Below are positions 42,191 through 49,212 of a stretch of 64,000 nt of DNA, one piece after another. Numbering within the stretch: position 1 is the stretch's first letter; each line of letters begins with the position of its first letter. Source of the DNA: Fictibacillus aquaticus (GTDB lineage: Bacteria; Bacillota; Bacilli; Bacillales; Fictibacillaceae). The notes under the pieces are model-generated. The model had not been told where the DNA came from and did not search any database. It saw only the letters and a list, made by a program, of their open reading frames with translations. The translations under genes were made by a program, and so were the position numbers. The stretch lies in the NCBI RefSeq assembly GCF_002245695.1, contig NZ_NOII01000011.1, positions 124,001-188,000 of the forward strand. Direction: 5' to 3'.

Positions 42191-43131
42191 GCAACCAGCT
42201 CCATTCTCTTCTTTTTTCGCTCCACTAAAATGGTCAACACCGCAAACAATACAAAGAACGGCACAAATATCATAATAAGTCCTGCCACAGTTGCTTGCGG
42301 TGCGAACAGGCTGTATGTTTTGACGAGGTATCGGAGGATTCCATTAATGTTTAAAAAATACTCGATAATGAACAGATTGGAGAGCATGAGCCAGAACAGC
42401 GATTTGATGTGATGTGTCGTGGAGAAAATGGCGTTTCTGAAAATATGGACGATTACGATGTATGCTGACCTTAATCCTTTTCCCATGGCTGTTTCTACAT
42501 AAAGCTTAATCAATTCTTCTTCCATCGCCTGCACGAGCAGCCGTGCTAGAAAGACGGATGGCAGAATGGAAAGACACAGCACTGGAAGCAGCACGGCTGG
42601 CTGTTGTGCGGTTTGTATGATTTGAAACAATAGGATTCCTGTTTTTTCAAAAAATGCGATCGCTGCTATCTGGAACAGTGCAATCACAAACAAGTCGGGA
42701 AGAGACTCTGTAAAGATGAGCGCTCCTTTAATTACTTTTCCAAGCGACTGAGGCAGCAGCATCACTGTTAAACCGATGCTCACGGCAAGCAGCACGGAGA
42801 CAAACAGTGCAATAAAGAAAATTTTCATCGATAACATGTATGGCCGAATGATCTCAGGAAAGAGCGGATAAAATTTGTCCTTCTGGTAATATTCCATGTT
42901 CGGCAAGTCAGCAAAAGACTTCACCATATTGGTCAAAACCTCACTATATTGCTTCCATTCCAAAGACAGCTCCCACACGAGAACCGAAGCGTCTTCACCC
43001 TTGTCAATTAAACGCAGTACAGGAAGCACATCGGTCATATCAATGAATAAAAATGGTATTGGAATGATTAAGAACAAGCAAAGAGTCGTTAAAACAAGCT
43101 GCAGAGACCTTTTTTTTATGGTTGTTGTCAT
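42187..43131 (-). CDS. ABC transporter permease, OppB/DppB type
   Basis: A 314-residue membrane protein with six predicted helices and the permease loop YVETAMGKGLRSAYIVIVHI, followed by RNAIFSTTHHIKSLF, of OppB/DppB type. It pairs with the OppC-like gene (4-base overlap). The extracytoplasmic loop after helix 1 (about residues 32-95) has diverged from classical OppB. A plausible regulator or binding protein was not found beside the two. Confidence 0.8.
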   Translation of the reverse strand: MTTTIKKRSLQLVLTTLCLFLIIPIPFLFIDMTDVLPVLRLIDKGEDASVLVWELSLEWKQYSEVLTNMVKSFADLPNMEYYQKDKFYPLFPEIIRPYMLSMKIFFIALFVSVLLAVSIGLTVMLLPQSLGKVIKGALIFTESLPDLFVIALFQIAAIAFFEKTGILLFQIIQTAQQPAVLLPVLCLSILPSVFLARLLVQAMEEELIKLYVETAMGKGLRSAYIVIVHIFRNAIFSTTHHIKSLFWLMLSNLFIIEYFLNINGILRYLVKTYSLFAPQATVAGLIMIFVPFFVLFAVLTILVERKKKRMELVA

Positions 43132-43217
43132 GTTAGTCTCCTTAACTTACAATTTCTGTAATAATTATAAAATCATATTGTAATTTTTGTAAAATTTGAA
43201 CGCTTAGGACAAAAAAA

Positions 43218-43242
43218 GATGCCTTCTGCTGGAGAAGACATC
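43218..43242 (-). terminator. intrinsic terminator of the HXXEE gene
   Basis: On the minus strand GATGTCTTCT pairs with AGAAGGCATC with one mismatch and a 5-base loop, followed by seven T. Confidence 0.85.
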
Positions 43243-43245
43243 CTG

Positions 43246-43779
43246 TTAGCTAATTAATTTAGGAGACAGCTTATGACCGAAGTAGACGATAAGAACTGTT
43301 AAGATCCCGTATGGCAAGGAAAGGATTAAATCCCCAAAGCCGATTACGTTCTCATGAAGAAGCCGGTAAAACAAATAGAGCGAATATGGAAGTGTGATAA
43401 ATAATGCGGTACCGGACCCCAATGCGTAAATCTTCAGCAGCAATGACTGGCCTAAGTGTGTAAAAACGTGAAGCAGCAGCAACAGGTTGAATCCAACAAA
43501 CATCGAATAAAATTCCTTCTCAACCGCAAGATACGTTGCGATGATATAGAATACGAGCTGAATGAGTACAGGTATAGAAAATCGTGCCGCTGTGATGTGA
43601 GACATCTCTTGAAAAGTCGTTCTCATGGGCTTGGGTACTTTATGGACGACTTTATTGTAGTTTCTCTTAAACCATGACTCTACAAAAATAATTTCTTCAA
43701 AATCATGAAGCATGAAGGTGACCGGAAACAGCCACAGCAATGTTGGTAAGCTTATATTTGCAGCCAGCCATTCTAGCAT
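43246..43779 (-). CDS. HXXEE-domain membrane protein
   Basis: A 177-residue protein with five hydrophobic helices and the signature HDFEE in TFMLHDFEEIIFVESWF, which defines the HXXEE family. A second His region is in LLLLHVFTHLGQS. These suggest a membrane metal-dependent enzyme of unknown activity. The start MLEWLAANI at 43779 has AAGGAGG 7 bases upstream. A GTAC-type motif (GGTACCGGACCCC) at 43408-43420 encodes LGSGTA. Confidence 0.8.
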   Translation of the reverse strand: MLEWLAANISLPTLLWLFPVTFMLHDFEEIIFVESWFKRNYNKVVHKVPKPMRTTFQEMSHITAARFSIPVLIQLVFYIIATYLAVEKEFYSMFVGFNLLLLLHVFTHLGQSLLLKIYALGSGTALFITLPYSLYLFYRLLHENVIGFGDLILSLPYGILTVLIVYFGHKLSPKLIS

Positions 43780-43791
43780 CAATCGTCCTCC

Positions 43792-44661
43792 TTATGCCTG
43801 AGACGTAATCGGATGCTTAAATTCAGTAGGAAGCTCCATTTCGTTTTCCATCCGGACAAACATTACTTCACTTCCATGGAATTTTTGCTTTTCCATCCCC
43901 TCCTGCTGATCGACGGTAAAATGAAAGATGACATCGCGAGTCTGCTTCGTGCAAATGGCATCTAGTATTCTATGTAAATCCATTTTCTTTTGCGAGACGA
44001 TTTCAAAGATGTGCACTTCATTTTCTGGTGTCGTTTGATAGATAACAATCGCTTCCTCATCCTCAAGATAATAAATATCATCCGGAAATGCTGCCAGACA
44101 ATAGAACATGAGCAGCTCCTCTGTGTTGACAGTGCCCAGCGTCATGGAAACAGGCACTCTATTTTTGGCAAACTCATAAATGAATGAAAGGTCATCCTCT
44201 GGGCTTAATTTTCTTGTTCTGCCAGGTTTGGATGATGCATATTTCGTTGTATACTGCGTTTCTTCCACAACATGAAATCCAAACTTTGGATAAAAGTCCA
44301 GCACCGTCCTATTCGCGAACAAATACATAATATCGTAAGCGCCCTCAAAATCCTTTAATACAATCTCCATTAATTTTCTAGAAAGACCTCGGCCGCGGTA
44401 TTCAGGATGCGTCATCACCGTTCCGATTTGAATGGCGCGCTTGGTTTTTCCACGCACAACAAGGTTGATGAGGTTTACAGATACGTTCGCGATTATTTTT
44501 TCTCCGTCACTATAAGAATATGGAATATATTTCTCCGTCCAATAGCCATGTTCATGCCAGCTTGTAAAGTCGATGCCGAACACTTGCTGAGCCAGCTGAA
44601 TGAAGCTTTCGCGCATTTCACTTTGGTTGCGATAATCTTTTATGAATGTTAATTCCGCCAT
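43792..44661 (-). CDS. GNAT acetyltransferase (two-domain)
   Basis: A 289-residue protein with an N-terminal GNAT domain (IGTVMTHPEYRGRGLSRKLM, acetyl-CoA loop at about residues 85-95) and a further C-terminal domain that looks like a diverged second GNAT or sterol-carrier-like unit, as in Eis-type enzymes. The HXXEE gene begins 12 bases after it. The substrate is unknown. Confidence 0.85.
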   Translation of the reverse strand: MAELTFIKDYRNQSEMRESFIQLAQQVFGIDFTSWHEHGYWTEKYIPYSYSDGEKIIANVSVNLINLVVRGKTKRAIQIGTVMTHPEYRGRGLSRKLMEIVLKDFEGAYDIMYLFANRTVLDFYPKFGFHVVEETQYTTKYASSKPGRTRKLSPEDDLSFIYEFAKNRVPVSMTLGTVNTEELLMFYCLAAFPDDIYYLEDEEAIVIYQTTPENEVHIFEIVSQKKMDLHRILDAICTKQTRDVIFHFTVDQQEGMEKQKFHGSEVMFVRMENEMELPTEFKHPITSQA

Positions 44662-44793
44662 TGCTAATCCTCCATTTGAATATCTATTTCTATTCTATAG
44701 TATCCAAACAAATACTGGGAACAAAATCCAATGATATAGCAAGGATTTGTTTCAATTAAAAGCGAAGTAATGATTATTAAAGGAGGCTGTGAC

Positions 44794-45240
44794 ATGCCTG
44801 TCATTCACCAGAAAACATATATTAAAGCTGATAAAGAATTCGTTTATCGCACTCTCACAACAGCTGAAGGATGGAACGCCTGGTTTACAGATGACACGTC
44901 GGTTGAATTGAACGGCGATGGGACCGGGGAAATTCGACTGCGCTGGACGAACTTTGGCAGCGAAAAGAAAACGATAGAAGACGGAGGCATGATTCTTGAA
45001 GCTGTTCCGGGTAAATCCTTCGTATTTCAGTGGGCACCTGGAGAAAGTGTGACGACTATAAGCATTCAGCTTGAATCCTATAAAGAAGGGACTCGAGTTA
45101 TGCTTACCGAAACGGGCTATTCGAATTCAGAGAGAGATTTAGCCGCCTGCATTGATTGTGCAGCCGGCTGGGGAGAGGCTCTGACACTTTTAAAGATTTA
45201 TTTGGAGCATGGGATTGTTTATAAGGATGATCTTGGGTAA
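44794..45240 (+). CDS. AHSA1/SRPBCC-domain protein
   Basis: A 148-residue START-like (SRPBCC/AHSA1) protein: VYRTLTTAEGWNAWFTDDTS at the N-terminus and GWGEALTLLKIYLEHG at the C-terminal helix. The start MPVIHQKTY at 44794 follows AAAGGAGG; an earlier in-frame ATG at 44770 has no site. Members bind small hydrophobic ligands or assist chaperones; the precise role is unknown. Confidence 0.87.
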   Translation: MPVIHQKTYIKADKEFVYRTLTTAEGWNAWFTDDTSVELNGDGTGEIRLRWTNFGSEKKTIEDGGMILEAVPGKSFVFQWAPGESVTTISIQLESYKEGTRVMLTETGYSNSERDLAACIDCAAGWGEALTLLKIYLEHGIVYKDDLG

Positions 45241-45245
45241 AAGGA

Positions 45246-45269
45246 AAGCCCCTCGGAATGGAGGGGCTT
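45246..45269. terminator. bidirectional terminator
   Basis: AAGCCCCTC and GAGGGGCTT form a perfect 9-base stem with a 6-base loop; it lies between convergent genes. Confidence 0.82.
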
Positions 45270-45279
45270 GTCGTATTTA

Positions 45280-45807
45280 TCAGCCTGCAACTGCGTGCAG
45301 CGAATTCAGCTTGCTTTTCATTTCGTTCACTTGTGTATTGTTGCCGATAAATCGAATTTCACCTGTCTCATCGACCAGCACCATTGTAGGCACCTTTTTA
45401 ATATAATAGTTTTCGACAATGTCAGCTGAATGAAGGAAGGTGAATTGACTGTATTTTTCTTTTACTGCAGTAGAGTAAAACTCCCCACTGACCACAATTG
45501 TTTTGACGGATAATGGTGCCACTTGTTCAAGCAGACTTTGACAGACTGAACAAGATTCGTTGCTGAATACTAACAGCACCTCTTTGCCAAGATAATCATG
45601 AAGCTTTACTAGATTTCCATGCTGATCTTTCCCTCGGAATAACGGAGCACTCGTATTTACAGAAAGCCCTTCCTCTTCCACTTTTACTCCTGCAGCTCTA
45701 AATCGGTTAAGAAATTGTACAAGCAGTCTTGTAAACGTAAAAAGCAGCACAAATTGGACTAATAGAAACGCCCAAAGCAATACATGTGACAATGTACTTA
45801 AACTCAT
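45280..45807 (-). CDS. membrane-anchored thioredoxin-like protein (MauD/TlpA type), second copy
   Basis: A 175-residue protein with an N-terminal membrane helix (residues 6-30) and a thioredoxin-like domain. The redox motif is C-S-V-C in SNESCSVCQSLLEQ, with the cis-Pro in KKVPTMVLVDETG. It should face outside and make, break or relay disulfides. It is last in the operon with the peptide gene, exporter and MauE-like gene. AGAGAGGTAG precedes the ATG, 6 bases after the MauE-like stop. It is a distant paralogue of the 48414-48938 product. Confidence 0.82.
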   Translation of the reverse strand: MSLSTLSHVLLWAFLLVQFVLLFTFTRLLVQFLNRFRAAGVKVEEEGLSVNTSAPLFRGKDQHGNLVKLHDYLGKEVLLVFSNESCSVCQSLLEQVAPLSVKTIVVSGEFYSTAVKEKYSQFTFLHSADIVENYYIKKVPTMVLVDETGEIRFIGNNTQVNEMKSKLNSLHAVAG

Positions 45808-45813
45808 AACAAA

Positions 45814-46347
45814 CTACCTCTCTCCTGCCAGTTCTTTTGATTTTAGGCTGATGTTTACTAAATTCTTGCTCGTTAAAAATACAATGATGAGGATAACGCT
45901 CATGATTAGCAGAGTTCCATACTCATACGATATAACGGAAATCTCTTTTTCAATGTATAAGCTTACAGATAAACCGGCTGTAATAACCACGTTTCTGAGG
46001 ATAAGCCACCATGATATCTTATGGTTACCTAGAACACCACCGCACCCGCAAGAGATTTCATTGCGACCCCTCAATAGGTTAATAAGAATGGCTGCAGTAA
46101 AGATTCCCATGAGCAATATGGAGGCCGATAATATGGCAGATGGATAAATATTTAAAATCAACGAAAATCCTATTACTAATTCAAACACAAATAATCCTCC
46201 AGCAGATGCTGGCACAAGCTTTGCAGGTAATATTTGATAATCCTGCATAAGCCGTTTATGTTCCTGCCATTTAGAGACTTTGCTTAAACTGCTGACAACA
46301 AAAACGATTCCTACTGTGATCTGAAACAACCATAATAAGTAGTCCAT
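45814..46347 (-). CDS. MauE/DoxX-family redox-associated membrane protein
   Basis: A 177-residue four- to five-helix membrane protein with the MauE/DoxX pattern. The Cys pair is in GRNEISCGCGGVLGNHKISW (C-G-C-G-G), as expected for a quinone- or thiol-linked partner of MauD-like thioredoxins, analogous to DsbB. The start MDYLLWLFQI at 46347 follows GAGGAG at 5 bases; the longer frame overlapping the ABC gene has no site. It should reoxidise or reduce the two thioredoxin-like proteins of the cluster. Confidence 0.8.
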   Translation of the reverse strand: MDYLLWLFQITVGIVFVVSSLSKVSKWQEHKRLMQDYQILPAKLVPASAGGLFVFELVIGFSLILNIYPSAILSASILLMGIFTAAILINLLRGRNEISCGCGGVLGNHKISWWLILRNVVITAGLSVSLYIEKEISVISYEYGTLLIMSVILIIVFLTSKNLVNISLKSKELAGER

Positions 46348-46373
46348 ATTTCTCCTCAAAATGTCTTTTATGA

Positions 46374-48149
46374 TTAGGCGTACCACTTTGCCTGAAGATT
46401 AAATAACTGGCTATATTCCGATGGTTTGCTGATTAATTCCTCGTGTGTGCCAGATTCTATGATTTCTCCATCTTTCATCACAAGGATGCGATCTGCAAAT
46501 CTCGCTGCTGCCATGCGATGTGACACAAATATCGCTGTCTTATTTTTTGCCATGCTGTCCAGCTTCGCAAAGATATCCATCTCTGTAAGTGGATCAAGTG
46601 CAGATGTTGGCTCGTCCATAATCAAGATATCCGAATCCTTAAGAATAGCTCTCGCGATGGCAAGCCTTTGCCACTGTCCGCCAGACAGTTCCTCACTGCC
46701 TTCGTATAAAAACTTTCCTAACTTTGTGTCTAACCCATCCGGAAAACTCTCAATCTTTTTGGACAGCCCGCTCTGTTTACACATTTCTAGCAGCAGTTCA
46801 TCATTATTCAAATGTTTTAAATCCCCGAATGCAACGTTTTCTCTTAATGAAAAAGGATAGGTAATGAAATCCTGAAAGATCGCTGAAAATCTATCACTGA
46901 TTTCTTGCGGTTCCATCGCTTGTATATTTTTTTGATGAACGTAAATGTCACCATTCGTAATCGGATACAGACCCAAAATACATTTTACCAGCGTTGTCTT
47001 TCCTGAGCCGTTCTCCCCTACAATGGCAATCTTTTCACCTTTTTTAATCGTTAGATCTATATTCTTCAACACGTTATTTCCCTGATCTGAGTAGGAAAAA
47101 TTCACATTACTGATCGTAATAGCTGAATTTGTATCAATCCATGTCGAAGCAGGCTTAATAAACGTTTCATCTTCATGTTCCATAAAAGAAAAATAATCAT
47201 TTAAGTATAGCTGTTCTTCGTAAATTCGGGCGAGACTGACAGCCGCGGAGTTTATGACACCCTGAGCTCCTTGAATTGCTTGACCGATAGAAACAAATTG
47301 CCCTACTCCAAGCTTGCTTGAGCGAAGCAAATTAATAATGATCCAGCTTGCTCCCACATACATTAAAGCCGTTAGACTATCTAAAATAATAAGAGTCCGC
47401 TTTTCTCGTTTCATCAGCTGAATCGCCTTGTTATTGGTATAAAGCGTAAGTCGTTCCCACATGGATAACAAATAGTTACTTAGATTAAAAAGACGTATCT
47501 CTTTGTTTCCTTCTTTGTTTTGAAATAATGCAGAAATGAAATTTGCTTCTCTGGCTTCTTTTGTTGTGTACTTCATTAAGAAAAACTTTTCACTTCCATA
47601 TCTAGCTTGTACAAACAATGTTGGCACAGCAACTATGACACTTATTACTACTAAGCTCCAATGAACCATTGCTAGGAAAACAATGTACGACCCAAAACTT
47701 ATGACCGCCTGACATATATCTAATAAATGCTTGAGCGGACTCAGTATACGGGTTCCTTGGTTATTGCCAATTCGTTCAATGGTATTATAAAACTCAGCAT
47801 TTTCGAAATTATGATATGGTACTTTTACAGCTTTTTCAGAGAGTGCTCTACCTATAATAAAATCAAGCTTATATTCCATTTCCATATCCATTACTTCATT
47901 TACATGCTGAATAATGGTTCTGGAAATTGTCACAAGGAATTGAAAAAACAATAATAGAAAAATAACTTTTAGTCCTTGTGAATCATTAGAAAGATAGCCA
48001 GTAACTTCATTTACTAATTTCTCTAATAGCTTTAAGGATACAAAGGGTAAAATCCCCATTAGTATTCTAGTAAATAGTGAAAATAGAGCCCATTTTTTCC
48101 CATGAATATGTATCAGCTTAAATGCATTTTTTAATCCATCCCATTTCAT
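46374..48149 (-). CDS. ABC exporter (fused permease and ATPase), peptide export
   Basis: A 591-residue half-transporter: six membrane helices in residues 20-310 and an ATPase with Walker A GENGSGKTT, signature LSGGQWQRLA, Walker B ILIMDEPTSALDP and H-loop FVSHRMAAA. It has no N-terminal C39 peptidase, so it does not cut double-Gly leaders itself. It resembles exporters of lantibiotic-like peptide clusters. It begins 3 bases after the hydrophobic-frame small ORF ends, which suggests cotranslation. I infer that it exports the small peptide encoded just upstream. Confidence 0.87.
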   Translation of the reverse strand: MKWDGLKNAFKLIHIHGKKWALFSLFTRILMGILPFVSLKLLEKLVNEVTGYLSNDSQGLKVIFLLLFFQFLVTISRTIIQHVNEVMDMEMEYKLDFIIGRALSEKAVKVPYHNFENAEFYNTIERIGNNQGTRILSPLKHLLDICQAVISFGSYIVFLAMVHWSLVVISVIVAVPTLFVQARYGSEKFFLMKYTTKEAREANFISALFQNKEGNKEIRLFNLSNYLLSMWERLTLYTNNKAIQLMKREKRTLIILDSLTALMYVGASWIIINLLRSSKLGVGQFVSIGQAIQGAQGVINSAAVSLARIYEEQLYLNDYFSFMEHEDETFIKPASTWIDTNSAITISNVNFSYSDQGNNVLKNIDLTIKKGEKIAIVGENGSGKTTLVKCILGLYPITNGDIYVHQKNIQAMEPQEISDRFSAIFQDFITYPFSLRENVAFGDLKHLNNDELLLEMCKQSGLSKKIESFPDGLDTKLGKFLYEGSEELSGGQWQRLAIARAILKDSDILIMDEPTSALDPLTEMDIFAKLDSMAKNKTAIFVSHRMAAARFADRILVMKDGEIIESGTHEELISKPSEYSQLFNLQAKWYA

Positions 48150-48152
48150 TAG

Positions 48153-48353
48153 TTACAATCCCTTTTGAAAAGAAAATGAGGACCAGAAAGTTCCTGGTCC
48201 TGGTAAATAATTATTGACCATAGCAAGTGCAATAGTAATAAGTAGCGCACTTAATACCGCTAATGCTGTCATAAGTACTGGACTCTCTAATACGAGTGTA
48301 ACTGCCAGAGCTGCATACCTGCTGTGTGCAAACACTTCTTGTAACTTTAGCAT
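48153..48353 (-). CDS. candidate bacteriocin-like peptide, hydrophobic frame
   Basis: This frame encodes 66 residues, rich in Ala, Leu, Val and Ile (YAALAVTLVLESPVLMTALA then VLSALLITIALAMVNN), with a Pro/Gly turn and aromatic end (LPGPGTFWSSFSF). It ends 3 bases before the exporter ATG, as expected in a tight operon. The frame is open upstream almost to the well-placed ATG at 48399; dropping one A of the AAAA run after that ATG would fuse both into MLKKFWELHTDQSDV plus this sequence. Codon use (GCA, TTA, GTA) looks genuine. I favour it as the true product, perhaps frameshifted. Confidence 0.45.
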   Translation of the reverse strand: MLKLQEVFAHSRYAALAVTLVLESPVLMTALAVLSALLITIALAMVNNYLPGPGTFWSSFSFQKGL

Positions 48354-48399
48354 TACATCCGATTGGTCCGTATGTAATTCCCAAAATTTTCTTCAACAT
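48211..48399 (-). CDS. alternative small peptide, Cys-rich frame
   Basis: This frame starts at the ATG with the best site (GGGGGTG, 7 bases upstream) and encodes 62 residues: MLKKILGITYGPIGCNAKVT and further, with six Cys (words SVCTQQVCSS and KCATYYYCTCYGQ). Six Cys would suit the thiol-redox genes of the operon. However Ser/Cys-rich text is the usual shadow of an Ala/Leu-rich frame, and this frame leaves 61 bases to the exporter. Only one of the two overlapping frames is likely to be the real full product. Confidence 0.35.
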   Translation of the reverse strand: MLKKILGITYGPIGCNAKVTRSVCTQQVCSSGSYTRIRESSTYDSISGIKCATYYYCTCYGQ

Positions 48400-48413
48400 A
48401 ATTTCACCCCCTT

Positions 48414-48938
48414 TCAATTATTATTCATAGCTCTTAATAACGGTTTACTCCAAGTATTTTCAAGAAGTATTTCCCCTGTATGATCTACAATCAAAAAAGT
48501 CGGAAATTGTCTAGCTCCCATCATCGACATTACGTCATCGCTAACCATATGTAATGCTGCAACGTCCTCTTTAAAATCCAATTTATTCTCTGCAATATTT
48601 AAATCATTGCATTCCATAATGTTGAAGATTTTTAACTTTGATTGGTTGTAAGCTATTAGCTCTTCCATCCCCGAGTGACAATACGAACAAGTACACGATG
48701 TAAGTGCTACAGCATAATGCTCGTCCCCATCGGATAAATCCAGCGGAACATAATCTAATAGGTTTTTTCCCACTAATGTATCTTCTTGAATTACATTCTG
48801 AATCGCTGCAGGTTCAGGCATATAACCCACTTCTACTTTCAACAGTTTCAGCTGCTGTACTGTTTTTACAGCTAATGAGAAAGCGATTACAGAAAAGACC
48901 AGAATGAACAGATCGTTATTTATAAAGTTTGTGACCAC
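48414..48938 (-). CDS. membrane-anchored thioredoxin-like protein (MauD type), first copy
   Basis: A 174-residue protein with an N-terminal membrane helix (NDLFILVFSVIAFSLAV) and a thioredoxin-like domain. The redox motif is C-S-Y-C in SCTCSYCHSGMEEL, and ARQFPTFLIVDHTGE carries the cis-Pro. The GTG start lies inside the preceding pheromone-like gene in another frame (19-base overlap), so translation should be coupled. With the MauE-like protein and the second MauD-like protein it forms a redox set for an exported peptide. Confidence 0.8.
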   Translation of the reverse strand: MVTNFINNDLFILVFSVIAFSLAVKTVQQLKLLKVEVGYMPEPAAIQNVIQEDTLVGKNLLDYVPLDLSDGDEHYAVALTSCTCSYCHSGMEELIAYNQSKLKIFNIMECNDLNIAENKLDFKEDVAALHMVSDDVMSMMGARQFPTFLIVDHTGEILLENTWSKPLLRAMNNN

Positions 48939-49048
48939 GGTTTAATTTCTTCTCCGTCAGTACCTACGTCCGCTTGATGTGAAACTGCCCCTGAAAAAAC
49001 GGATAGAGTTAGAGCTAATGCAAAAAGACCTGTCATTAATTTTTTCAA
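48920..49048 (-). CDS. predicted exported pheromone-like peptide
   Basis: This 42-residue frame starts at TTG behind GAGGGG (7 bases). It has a signal peptide (MKKLMTGLFALALTLSVFSG) and a short polar tail with the end DGEEIKPWSQTL. The size and form are those of Phr, PapR and NprX pro-peptides, which are exported, cut and re-imported to bind RNPP-type regulators. An XRE-TPR regulator gene lies divergently 164 bases away. It is the first gene of the putative bacteriocin operon. A plain small secreted peptide is the alternative. Confidence 0.6.
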   Translation of the reverse strand: MKKLMTGLFALALTLSVFSGAVSHQADVGTDGEEIKPWSQTL

Positions 49049-49115
49049 TTTAATTCCCCTCACATTTAAATTGTTATTATTAGTAACAACAATAGTTATT
49101 ACTGTTTACAATTTC

Positions 49116-49144
49116 ATATTATAGTATTATTTTCCAATCGTCAA
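49116..49144 (-). promoter_or_regulatory. promoter of the pheromone-exporter operon
   Basis: On the minus strand TTGACG (49144-49139), 17 bases and TAATAT (49121-49116; TATAAT overlaps at 49123-49118) form a good sigma-A promoter. The leader of about 60 bases holds an imperfect AGTAAC/GTTATTACT inverted repeat, a possible regulator site. Confidence 0.65.
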
Positions 49145-49151
49145 ATACTTT

Positions 49152-49180
49152 TTGGAATTTTTCAAAAACTCCACTATACT
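49152..49180 (+). promoter_or_regulatory. promoter of the XRE-TPR regulator
   Basis: TTGGAA (49152-49157), 17 bases and TATACT (49175-49180) lie 32 bases before the regulator ATG. Its -35 box is only 7 bases from the -35 box of the divergent operon promoter, so one bound protein could affect both. Confidence 0.65.
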
Positions 49181-49212
49181 ATGGTAGACACTGTTAAACC
49201 GGAGGATACAGC

